Assembly (NCBI GenBank): GCA_026197095.1
Contig: JAPHTF010000008.1
Location: 1 to 46,394 of the forward strand
Source of the DNA: Gammaproteobacteria bacterium
GTDB lineage: Bacteria > Pseudomonadota > Gammaproteobacteria > UBA6429 > Thiohalophilaceae
Direction: 5' to 3'
Length of the DNA: 46,394 nucleotides
The notes beneath the pieces are model-generated. The model saw only the letters and a list, made by a program, of their open reading frames with translations, made no database searches and was not told where the DNA came from. Position numbers and translations under genes: made by a program. Below, in pieces: positions 1 to 8,544 of this stretch. Numbering within the stretch: position 1 is the first letter of the stretch; each line of letters starts with the position of its first letter.

Positions 1-1
1 A

Positions 2-1459
2 ACTGTTCTGGATACACCATCTTACATAACAAATCTTGATGAATTTCTTAATGAAGATGATGATCTTAAGTCTCTTAAATATTGGCTTAACACACATGAA
101 AATACTAAAAATATAAAATCTGTAGATAGCATTGTTCATTTAGTTAATCATAAAATTGCAGAAATTGATCATCTGATTAATGAACAGCTAAATGTCATTA
201 TTCATAATGAAAAATTTCAAAACCTTGAAGCCTCATGGCGTGGCCTGTGGTATTTAGCCATTCAGGCGGAAGGTGCATTAAATATAAAAATTAAGGTACT
301 TGATGTCAGTTGGTCTGAAGTAGTAAAAGACATGGCACGTGCACTTGAGTTTGACCAAAGCCAACTTTTCCAAAAAGTATATAGCGAAGAATATGGCACG
401 CCGGGTGGCGAACCCTATGGCGTTCTTATTGGTGACTATGAGATAAGTCATCGCATCTCTAAACGACATAAACATGATGATATTGCGACTCTAGAAGGTT
501 TGTCTCAAGTGGCTGCAGCAGCATTTGCACCATTTATTGCTGCTGCATCATATGAACTATTCGGATTAGATGATTTCTCTGGATTAAGTACAACGTTAAA
601 TTTACGTAGTGTATTTACTCAAAAAGAATACTTAAAGTGGAATACACTGCGCGAAAAAATAGATTCACGTTTTCTCGGTTTAACCGTACCAAAAATATTA
701 ATGCGTTTACCATACAGAACCAAACCTGGTTCATATAAGGGATTATACTTTTACGAAACATCATCCACTAAAAAACATGAAAATTATCTTTGGGCTAATG
801 CAAGTTATGGGTTTGCTGCTATCCTGATACGTGAGTATGCAAATGTAGGCTGGTTTGGACATATACGAGGTGTACCCAGAAATCAGGTTGCAGGTGGTTT
901 ATTAACGAATCTGCCCGTTGACTGTTTTGAAACCGATGCCGAAAATATCGCTCACAAACCTGTCACTGATGTCATTATCACAGATACAAAAGAACGCGAA
1001 CTCAGTGATCTTGGATTCATTCCATTGTGTCAATGCTATGACACGCCCTTTGCAGCATTCTATAACAATCAATCATTGCAAACACCAAAGATTCATGATT
1101 CTAGAGAAGCGAATATCAATGCTAAATTATCAGGCATGCTTCAACACGTATTATGCGGCTCACGAATTGCGCATTATATTAAAGTTATGATACGCGATAA
1201 AATCGGTTCTTTTCTCACAGCCAATGATTGCGAAGATTATTTACGTGACTGGCTTTTTAAATACACAACAGGAAGGAATGACCTGGAATGGGAAGAACAG
1301 GCCCGTTACCCTCTTAAAGAAGCCGCAGTACAAGTTAAAGAGCATCCTGCCAAGCCAGGCAGTTATTTGTGTGTGATCCACCTTAAGCCCCATTATCAGT
1401 TGGATCAGATGGTTTCAGAGCTTGAACTTGTGACTGAATTAGCTCAATCAGGTAAATAA
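2..1459 (+). CDS. tssC: T6SS contractile sheath large subunit (TssC/VipB family), 5' end cut by window
   Basis: Large sheath subunit, which polymerises with TssB into the contractile T6SS tail in the cytoplasm. The reading frame is open from base 2, well upstream of the first internal ATG at 332, and codes for 485 residues. Family hallmarks are LEASWRGL near residue 78, a GGEPYG segment, HYIKVMIRDKIGSF and the C-terminal LKPHYQLDQM. All match VipB/ImpC-type proteins. The stretch before LEASWRGL is shorter than in typical VipB, and the gene lies directly before tssE with no hcp between. That would also fit the second TssC paralogue (ImpD-like) of clusters with two. It ends 1 bp before tssE. 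The true start lies left of the window. Confidence 0.93.
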   Translation, partial: TVLDTPSYITNLDEFLNEDDDLKSLKYWLNTHENTKNIKSVDSIVHLVNHKIAEIDHLINEQLNVIIHNEKFQNLEASWRGLWYLAIQAEGALNIKIKVLDVSWSEVVKDMARALEFDQSQLFQKVYSEEYGTPGGEPYGVLIGDYEISHRISKRHKHDDIATLEGLSQVAAAAFAPFIAAASYELFGLDDFSGLSTTLNLRSVFTQKEYLKWNTLREKIDSRFLGLTVPKILMRLPYRTKPGSYKGLYFYETSSTKKHENYLWANASYGFAAILIREYANVGWFGHIRGVPRNQVAGGLLTNLPVDCFETDAENIAHKPVTDVIITDTKERELSDLGFIPLCQCYDTPFAAFYNNQSLQTPKIHDSREANINAKLSGMLQHVLCGSRIAHYIKVMIRDKIGSFLTANDCEDYLRDWLFKYTTGRNDLEWEEQARYPLKEAAVQVKEHPAKPGSYLCVIHLKPHYQLDQMVSELELVTELAQSGK

Positions 1460-1460
1460 C

Positions 1461-1958
1461 ATGGCGCATATTGATAAAAAGAAAAAACTCCGCCCTTCGA
1501 TACTTGATCGTTTACTTGATGACGAACCCGATAATCTAAACGAAATTGATCCAGGCCAACATCAGAAACTTAGACAATTGAGAAATAGTGTCAGAAGAGA
1601 TCTTGAGAATTTGATGAACGCGCGTTTTCGTGTAATGGAACCCAATGAAGAATATCATGAATTAGAAAATTCACTGTTAAATTATGGTTTACCTGATTTA
1701 GCAACTATAAATATTACAGATTTAGACAAAAGAAAAGAATTCACATCAAAAATGGAGAAAATTCTAAAAGGATTTGAACCACGATTTAAAGATGTAAATG
1801 TCTCTTATATGGAAAATAAAGACAACATTGATCGCACATTACGTTTCAGGATTGATGCAACACTGTATGCCGATCCATCACCTGAAGTTGTAGTTTTCGA
1901 TTCTGTCCTTGAACCTGTAACACGAAGCATAAGCATAGAAGAACACGGACATGGCTGA
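1461..1958 (+). CDS. tssE: T6SS baseplate protein TssE (gp25-like)
   Basis: TssE is the gp25/lysozyme-like wedge component of the T6SS baseplate and helps start sheath assembly. The 165-residue protein begins MAHIDKKKKLRPSILDRLLD, the usual TssE opening. It carries the RNSVRRDLENLMNARFR segment, the LLNYGLPDLATI stretch and a C-terminal LRFRIDATLYAD strand typical of the gp25 fold. The length is normal. It starts 1 bp after the sheath gene and overlaps tssF by 8 bp, so the three genes are very probably translated from one message. Confidence 0.93.
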   Translation: MAHIDKKKKLRPSILDRLLDDEPDNLNEIDPGQHQKLRQLRNSVRRDLENLMNARFRVMEPNEEYHELENSLLNYGLPDLATINITDLDKRKEFTSKMEKILKGFEPRFKDVNVSYMENKDNIDRTLRFRIDATLYADPSPEVVVFDSVLEPVTRSISIEEHGHG

Positions 1959-3786
1959 CGAACTACTCCCTTATTATGAAAAAGAATTGGCATTTATTCG
2001 CCAGCTTGGAGCAGAATTTGCGGATGAACATCCAAAGATTGCCGGGCGCCTGGGAATTAATACCGACACAATTGATGATCCACATGTATCCCGTTTGATA
2101 GAAAGCTTTGCATATTTAAATGCACGTATCCAGCATAAAATTGATGATGATTTCCCTGAACTTTCTGATGCATTATTAAATGTTTTATTTCCTCATTATC
2201 AGCGCCCTATTCCATCAATGTCTATCATCAACTTTAAAGCTGATGAAGAGCAATTGGATAGCCCGTATGTATTAAATAAAAAAACTTTGTTAGAAACTGA
2301 ACAATTTCAGGGAGAAACTGTCCGTTTCTCTACGGTATATGATACCGAACTGCTGCCGATTAAAGTTACATCAGCATCATTAATAGGTCAGCCTTTTACT
2401 ACTCCTGGTTCAGCTGATATTAAAGGTGCAGTTGCTGTTCTTAAAATATCATTAGAAACATTCAATGAAGAAATTACATTTTCAGACCTTGATTTTGAGA
2501 AAATACGTTTTTATTTAAAAGGACAGCCGCAACATATCAATCCTTTATATCAGTTGCTATTAAACAACTGTCAAAACGTGATTGCGAGTTTTTCAGAAAC
2601 AGATAATAAGCCAATATTTATTGGCCAACAAAGCATTAAACCTGTTGGTTTTAATAGTGATGAAGGCATATTACCTTATCCTGACTCATCATTTATTGGA
2701 TATCGATTATTAACTGAGTATTTTGTTTTTCCCGAAAAGTTCATGTTTGTTGATTTCACAGGTATAAAAGAAAAAATTCCTGAACATGCAACTAATACCC
2801 TGGACTTATATGTATATCTTAATTCATCTGATATTGAGCTCGAACATAATATAACGAACGAAACTTTTGTCTTAGGTTCATGCCCGGTAGTTAATTTATT
2901 TAAACATCAGGCTGATCCAGTTAAACTTGATCATACTCAAATAGAGTATCAAGTCGTTGCCGATGCTCGCCGCCCTGTCGGATATGAAATCTATTCTGTA
3001 GATAATGTGACCGCATCAACCTCATCGGGTGATGAAGTTAATTATCATCCATTTTATGGTTTAAACCATGAATATCAGGATACTGAAAACCACTCATTCT
3101 GGTTCGCTAATCGAAGGAATTCTAAAATGAGCAACTATGACAGAGATGATGGGACTGATGTATTCCTTAATCTCGTCGATTTAGAGTTTAATCCCAATAT
3201 CCCGGAAGATCGTACGCTCCTGATCAAAACGACCTGCAGTAATAGAGATCTGCCAGGAAAATTACCCTTCTCGACCGATCAGCCTAAATTACAGTGTGTT
3301 GATAGCGCACCTCCCTGTGAAAAAATTCGGTGTTTAACTCAACCAACTCAAACCGTTAGGGCACCATTACGTAATCATGCTCGTTGGCGCTTAATATCAC
3401 ATTTAAACCTGAATCATTTATCTCTAACTGGAAGAGATGATGCAACACAAGCTCTCAAAGAGATCTTACGCTTATATGATTTCAAAGAGTCTTCCGTTAC
3501 CAGGGCACTCATAGAGTCTATTACATCAGTCAATGCCAGACCGATTAGTTCACCATTAACGATTGATGGTCATGCAACAATGTGTAGAGGGATTGAAATA
3601 GAAATTGAGTTAGATGATAAACAGCTAACAGGTAGTAGTTCATATTTGTTTGCATCTATTCTTGAACATTTTTTTGGGCTCTACTGCTCAATAAATTCAT
3701 TCACACGTGTATTAGTCAAACAAAAAAGTAAAGAAGGTTATTTAAAAAAATGTCCACCACGGGCCGGCGAAAAAATACTTCTGTAA
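1951..3786 (+). CDS. tssF: T6SS baseplate subunit TssF
   Basis: TssF, with TssG and TssK, forms the T6SS baseplate wedge in the cytoplasm. The 611-residue protein opens MADELLPYYEKELAFIRQLG and continues AEFADEHPKIAGRLGI, which is diagnostic for TssF. LIESFAYLNARIQHKIDDDFPEL and LLNVLFPHYQRPIPSM follow. The C-terminal part has the expected FFGLYCSINSFTRVLVK stretch. Length is typical of the family. The start overlaps the tssE stop by 8 bp, and the 3' end overlaps tssG by 37 bp, indicating translational coupling. Confidence 0.95.
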   Translation: MADELLPYYEKELAFIRQLGAEFADEHPKIAGRLGINTDTIDDPHVSRLIESFAYLNARIQHKIDDDFPELSDALLNVLFPHYQRPIPSMSIINFKADEEQLDSPYVLNKKTLLETEQFQGETVRFSTVYDTELLPIKVTSASLIGQPFTTPGSADIKGAVAVLKISLETFNEEITFSDLDFEKIRFYLKGQPQHINPLYQLLLNNCQNVIASFSETDNKPIFIGQQSIKPVGFNSDEGILPYPDSSFIGYRLLTEYFVFPEKFMFVDFTGIKEKIPEHATNTLDLYVYLNSSDIELEHNITNETFVLGSCPVVNLFKHQADPVKLDHTQIEYQVVADARRPVGYEIYSVDNVTASTSSGDEVNYHPFYGLNHEYQDTENHSFWFANRRNSKMSNYDRDDGTDVFLNLVDLEFNPNIPEDRTLLIKTTCSNRDLPGKLPFSTDQPKLQCVDSAPPCEKIRCLTQPTQTVRAPLRNHARWRLISHLNLNHLSLTGRDDATQALKEILRLYDFKESSVTRALIESITSVNARPISSPLTIDGHATMCRGIEIEIELDDKQLTGSSSYLFASILEHFFGLYCSINSFTRVLVKQKSKEGYLKKCPPRAGEKILL

Positions 3787-4889
3787 TTAGTGCATTAACA
3801 GAATCACCCTATGACTTCTCTTTTCTACAGGCAGTTCGCTTGTTGGAACGAGCCGCTGCGCATGGTAATCATGTAAAACCAGTTGATGGTGATATAAAGC
3901 AAAATGAAATGTATTTCAACAAACAACCCGTTGCACGCTATTCACCTCCAAACACAGAATCTATACGCTTTCGAAGTACGCACTCTTTAAGTTTTTCATC
4001 ATCTGAAATATCAAAAATCAGTGAGCGTAAAAATAAAAATCACAAGAAGTGGGAATTATCAGTAAATTTCATGGGATTAACCGGATCACAGGGTGTTCTT
4101 CCCTATCACTATACTGAAATGATATTAAAACGACTTAAAATGAAAGATAAGTCGTTATCAAATTTCCTCGATTTATTTAATCATAGAACTGTTTCATTAT
4201 TTTACCAGGCATCAAATAAATATAAGCTGCCTATTGAATACGAAAGAAAAAAACTTAATCCTCATACAAGTAAAAGACGCGATGATCATTCTCAAATCTT
4301 ACTTTCACTCATAGGATTAGGGACAAAAAATTTAGACAATCGTCTCTATATTCGTGATGAATCATTATTTTATTATAGCGGCCTGCTATCACAGCAAGTT
4401 AAAACAGCTTCCGGCCTTAAACAAATATTGCGTGATTATTTTAAGATACCCGTTGAAATAAATGAATTTATAGGCCAATGGCAGGAACTCATTGAAGATG
4501 TAAGAACACGATTACCGGGTAAGGACAATCCAACAGGCCAAAATAACTGCTTAGGCCGTTCAGTCATGCTTGGCTCAAAAGGCTGGTTTGCGCAAGGAAA
4601 AATTAATATTATTCTGGGACCACTAACAAAAGCACAATTAAATATATTTTCTCCGGGAACAAATGCATTAAAATCCTTAAATGAGATTGTGCAAATGTAT
4701 ATCGGCATGGAATATGACTATGACTTTATTATAAAAGTAAAACGATCAGATATTCCGCAGAAAATACAACTAGGTGGTAACACTCAGGCGGTAATGGGTT
4801 GGAATACGTGGCTATCTTCACAATCTGACTCATCAAAAATAAAGAATGAAACGCTTGATATAAAAATATCAGCAAGCCGTATTAATTAA
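3750..4889 (+). CDS. tssG: T6SS baseplate subunit TssG
   Basis: Partner of TssF in the T6SS baseplate wedge. The 379-residue protein shows the family's N-terminal signature SPYDFSFLQAVRLLERAA, then RFRSTHSLSFSSSEI, VNFMGLTGSQGVLPYHYTE and FLDLFNHRTVSLFYQA, all characteristic of TssG. It begins inside the 3' end of tssF and is followed 18 bp later by clpV, where an AAGGGA ribosome binding site precedes the next start. Length and motif order are normal and nothing suggests damage. Confidence 0.94.
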   Translation: MSTTGRRKNTSVISALTESPYDFSFLQAVRLLERAAAHGNHVKPVDGDIKQNEMYFNKQPVARYSPPNTESIRFRSTHSLSFSSSEISKISERKNKNHKKWELSVNFMGLTGSQGVLPYHYTEMILKRLKMKDKSLSNFLDLFNHRTVSLFYQASNKYKLPIEYERKKLNPHTSKRRDDHSQILLSLIGLGTKNLDNRLYIRDESLFYYSGLLSQQVKTASGLKQILRDYFKIPVEINEFIGQWQELIEDVRTRLPGKDNPTGQNNCLGRSVMLGSKGWFAQGKINIILGPLTKAQLNIFSPGTNALKSLNEIVQMYIGMEYDYDFIIKVKRSDIPQKIQLGGNTQAVMGWNTWLSSQSDSSKIKNETLDIKISASRIN

Positions 4890-4907
4890 TATATTAAGGG
4901 ATTAATA

Positions 4908-7589
4908 ATGATAACAATCGATTTAAAATCACTCGTGGGAAAACTTAATGAGCCAACACGAAACGCATTAGAAGGTGCTGCAGGTTTATGTTTATCACGT
5001 ACTCATTATAATGTTGAAATTGAACATTGGATTTTAAAACTACTCGAAATTCCTGACAGTGATCTTTTAGCCTTGCTTGACAAATATGATATTAATTATG
5101 GGAAATTGACACAAGATCTTAATAAAGAACTCGATATCATAAAAACAGGTAATACCCGTGCACCTGCACTATCTCCTACTATCGTAGATCTGGCAAAAAA
5201 TGCCTGGATGCTAGCTTCAGTTGAATACGGTCACTCACAAGCAACATCTGCTCATGTATTAGCCGCATTAATGCTTGATGAAAACCTGCGACGTTCTACT
5301 GAAGCATCATCCGGAGAGTTAAGGAAAATTCAACCTGAATCTTTACGAGCCATAATTGGTTCAATTGTTGGAAGCACAAGTGAGTCAGCGAATGCAGAAC
5401 TTGGTGATACATCCTCATCTAACGGCCCTTCCACTCCGAGTAAATCACCATCATTAGATAAGTTTACTGTTAATTTAACCGAGGCGGCTAAGCAAGGAAA
5501 AATCGACGCGGTTCTTGGACGCGATGAAGAAATTAGACAAATTATTGATATTCTTATTCGCCGTCGTCAAAACAATCCTATTTTAACTGGTGAAGCAGGT
5601 GTTGGTAAAACAGCTGTAGTTGAAGGTTTTGCATTACGTATTGCTTCTGGTGATGTCCCGACTCCCTTAAAAGATGTATGTGTAAGAAGCCTTGATCTTG
5701 GCCTACTGCAAGCTGGAGCGAGTGTGAAAGGTGAATTTGAGAATCGTTTAAAAGCCGTTATTGCTGAAGTTAAGGCCTCACCTCAACCTATCATTATGTT
5801 TATTGATGAAGCACACACATTGATAGGTGCCGGTGGTAAGGAAGGTCAGGGTGATGCAGCAAATCTTTTAAAACCTGCATTGGCTCGTGGTGAATTAAGA
5901 ACTATTGCTGCAACGACATGGGCGGAATATAAGAAATACTTTGAACGAGATCCTGCTCTTACTCGACGTTTTCAGGTGGTAAAAATAGAAGAACCTGATG
6001 AAGAAAAAGCAGTAAATATGATGCGTGCAATCTCAGTAATGCTACAAAATCACCATGGCGTTCGTATTATGGATGAGGCAATCGTTGATTCAGTTAAATT
6101 ATCAACCCGATACATTACTTCACGTCAATTACCTGATAAATCTGTTAGCTTACTGGACACTGCATGTGCAAGAGTATCACTCAGTCAAAGTGCAACACCC
6201 GCTTCTATTGAGAATACACGCCGTCTAATTGAGCAATCTGAAACCAATATTACCTCTCTTGAAAGAGAGAATGCTACATTAGGAAACTGTGAAGAACGCA
6301 TTAAAGAATTGCAGGTTAATAAAATTTTATATGAAGCAACCTTAAAAGAGCAAATTGCACAATGGGACAAGGAAAAGGAAAAAGTTAATCAAATACATGT
6401 TTTACAAAAACAAATAGAAGCTGATTTTAATGCACAAAAACTATCTGATGAAGATAAAAAGAAAAAAGATGCACCACAACTACTCACTGACTCAGAACGA
6501 ACAAAAATAAAAAAAGAATTAAAAAAACACATGGATGAATTAACCCATATACAGGGAGAACAGCCCCTAATTCAGGTTAATGTTGACAGTCAGGCAATTG
6601 CCGAAGTTGTTGCAAACTGGACAGGGATTCCCGTGGGTAAAATGGTATCTGATGAAATCCAATCTATTCTCGATCTCGGAAAGACATTATCTCAACGAGT
6701 TATTGGTCAGGATCATGCCCTCCACGCAATAGCCGAAAATATTAAAACCTCTCGGGCCGGTTTAACAGATCCAAGAAAACCTGTTGGTGTATTTTTTATG
6801 GTGGGTTCAAGTGGTGTTGGTAAAACAGAAACTGCTCTCGCCCTCGCAGACTTACTTTATGGCGGTGAACAAAACGTTACAACGATTAACATGTCTGAAT
6901 TTAAAGAAGAACACAAAGTATCAATGCTATTAGGTTCTCCTCCCGGTTATGTCGGTTATGGTGAAGGTGGCGTGTTAACTGAAGCGGTGCGTCGAAATCC
7001 ACATAGCGTTATTCTTTTAGATGAAATGGAGAAAGCTCATCCTGGTGTGCAAGATATTTTCTATAATCTTTTTGATAAAGGTACGATTAAAGATGGTGAA
7101 GGTCGTGATATTGATTTCCGTAATACAGTTATCATAATGACATCTAACGCTGCTGAAGAGCATATTCGTGCAATATGTGCTCAGGAAGATGAACTACCAG
7201 ATCCAGAAGTACTACTCGAAACATTTAGGCCTCAGTTACTCAAATATTTCAAACCTGCGTTTCTGGGTAGAACAACCGTAATTCCCTATTACCCGTTAAA
7301 TGACGAAAACCTAATGAAAATATGCAAGATAAATATGCGCAGGATAGAAAAACGTGTACATGAACATTACGGTGCAAAATTTAGCTATGATGATGATGTC
7401 ATGCTTCATATTGTTGCCCGCAGCCAGGAGGTTGATACAGGTGCTCGAAACATTGAAAATATCCTCACCCGTACAATGCTGCCCGAAATGGCTTCAGAAT
7501 GTTTATCCAGAATGGCTAATGCAGAAGAAATTACTGATATTCATGTTAATGTTTCAGATGAAGGACAATTTAGTTACGCAATTAACTAG
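4908..7589 (+). CDS. clpV: T6SS ClpV ATPase (TssH)
   Basis: AAA+ disaggregase that breaks down the contracted T6SS sheath so it can be re-used. The 893-residue protein has a ClpN repeat domain at about 1-160. The first AAA module has Walker A GEAGVGKTA and Walker B IIMFIDEAHTL. A coiled-coil middle region lies near 430-540, and the second AAA module has GSSGVGKTETA and VILLDEMEKAHP. This two-module layout and length match ClpV rather than ClpB, and the location right after tssG settles it. An AAGGGA site lies just upstream of the ATG. It is 35 bp from the next gene, so the downstream unknown genes are probably co-transcribed. Confidence 0.95.
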   Translation: MITIDLKSLVGKLNEPTRNALEGAAGLCLSRTHYNVEIEHWILKLLEIPDSDLLALLDKYDINYGKLTQDLNKELDIIKTGNTRAPALSPTIVDLAKNAWMLASVEYGHSQATSAHVLAALMLDENLRRSTEASSGELRKIQPESLRAIIGSIVGSTSESANAELGDTSSSNGPSTPSKSPSLDKFTVNLTEAAKQGKIDAVLGRDEEIRQIIDILIRRRQNNPILTGEAGVGKTAVVEGFALRIASGDVPTPLKDVCVRSLDLGLLQAGASVKGEFENRLKAVIAEVKASPQPIIMFIDEAHTLIGAGGKEGQGDAANLLKPALARGELRTIAATTWAEYKKYFERDPALTRRFQVVKIEEPDEEKAVNMMRAISVMLQNHHGVRIMDEAIVDSVKLSTRYITSRQLPDKSVSLLDTACARVSLSQSATPASIENTRRLIEQSETNITSLERENATLGNCEERIKELQVNKILYEATLKEQIAQWDKEKEKVNQIHVLQKQIEADFNAQKLSDEDKKKKDAPQLLTDSERTKIKKELKKHMDELTHIQGEQPLIQVNVDSQAIAEVVANWTGIPVGKMVSDEIQSILDLGKTLSQRVIGQDHALHAIAENIKTSRAGLTDPRKPVGVFFMVGSSGVGKTETALALADLLYGGEQNVTTINMSEFKEEHKVSMLLGSPPGYVGYGEGGVLTEAVRRNPHSVILLDEMEKAHPGVQDIFYNLFDKGTIKDGEGRDIDFRNTVIIMTSNAAEEHIRAICAQEDELPDPEVLLETFRPQLLKYFKPAFLGRTTVIPYYPLNDENLMKICKINMRRIEKRVHEHYGAKFSYDDDVMLHIVARSQEVDTGARNIENILTRTMLPEMASECLSRMANAEEITDIHVNVSDEGQFSYAIN

Positions 7590-7624
7590 ATTTATAGTTA
7601 ATAACGTATCTCAGGGAAGATAAT

Positions 7625-8527
7625 ATGAGCTTACAAAATTCAGTTTTTAAAAACCGAAATGGTGAATTTTATAAAGTAGTTCTACCTCGTGAACATAATG
7701 CACAACTCACTTTAAAATCTGAATGTTTTTGGAATGAAGGATCAGCACAACAGTTTATTAGCCATCTTTCAGTACCAAATGGCTACTGGCGTGATATTTT
7801 ACACCAGTACAGTGCAATGCCCTGTCCATCTTCCCTGTCCTGTGGTGAAATTGAGAAACAAGTTAGTACATTACTACTACAAGGACAGATTAAATTTTAT
7901 CCAATTGATGTACCTGATGTATCTGAACGTCCACCTGAAAACAGGGTCATAAAAGGTTCAGATGATGTACTTTATCGTTTTGAGCCAATCAGTACATTAT
8001 TACTTAGTAAGGATGCAAAAACAGAAAAATTCAAAAATACAAAAGAAGTGAAAGCATTTATATCTAATTTAAATTCAGATGATAAAAAGTTACTTTTAAT
8101 CGCCAATGATCTTAAAATTAAACTCCCAAATTCTGCGTCTCTAAATAAAGAAGAAATTACAGACTCAATAGCTAATGCAATTATTAGCGGTGAGATTGTA
8201 ATTATTGCTGATAAAATATCATCTCCTCCTGCAGACACATCTAAAACTGAAGAAGCCAAAGGAACGGTTGGAAACAGACGAGCTGACAATGTAGTACCAC
8301 CTGTTGATGAATTCAAAGAAATAAATATCGATTTAATAGATGAGTTTGATAAAAGTGCTGCTGCTTTTTATAAGTTATTTGATGACCTTGAGTTTACCTT
8401 AAAAACTGACCAGGGAAATGAATATAAAGGAAAAATATCTGATGGTAAAATACATATCCCAAAAGCAAAGATGAACTCAAATTTTGAATTAGAAATTAAA
8501 GATTTACCTGCATTTATGGAATCATAA
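7625..8527 (+). CDS. T6SS-operon protein of unknown function with a duplicated ~100-residue module and a C-terminal beta domain
   Basis: I do not recognise this 300-residue protein. It contains a tandem duplication. GEFYKVVL (13-20), FISHL (44-48), LSCGEIEK (71-78) and QGQIKFYP (86-93) recur as DVLYRFEP (114-121), FISNL (145-149), LNKEEITD (173-180) and SGEIVIIA (188-195). The offset is a constant 101-102 residues. A linker rich in P, T and E (about 198-230) leads to a short strand-rich C-terminal domain (about 250-296) that resembles the small transthyretin-like extensions found on T6SS spike or adaptor proteins. There is no signal peptide or membrane segment. It sits between clpV and the phosphoesterase with a good GGGAAG ribosome site. 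By position it could be an adaptor or loading factor for the next product. That role is inferred only. Confidence 0.8.
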   Translation: MSLQNSVFKNRNGEFYKVVLPREHNAQLTLKSECFWNEGSAQQFISHLSVPNGYWRDILHQYSAMPCPSSLSCGEIEKQVSTLLLQGQIKFYPIDVPDVSERPPENRVIKGSDDVLYRFEPISTLLLSKDAKTEKFKNTKEVKAFISNLNSDDKKLLLIANDLKIKLPNSASLNKEEITDSIANAIISGEIVIIADKISSPPADTSKTEEAKGTVGNRRADNVVPPVDEFKEINIDLIDEFDKSAAAFYKLFDDLEFTLKTDQGNEYKGKISDGKIHIPKAKMNSNFELEIKDLPAFMES

Positions 8528-8544
8528 GGTTTAAAGGATTAACA

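Noticed and set aside
332-1459. Sheath gene starting at the ATG at 332
   Set aside because: The frame is open and clearly TssC-like from base 2, with LEASWRGL upstream of 332.
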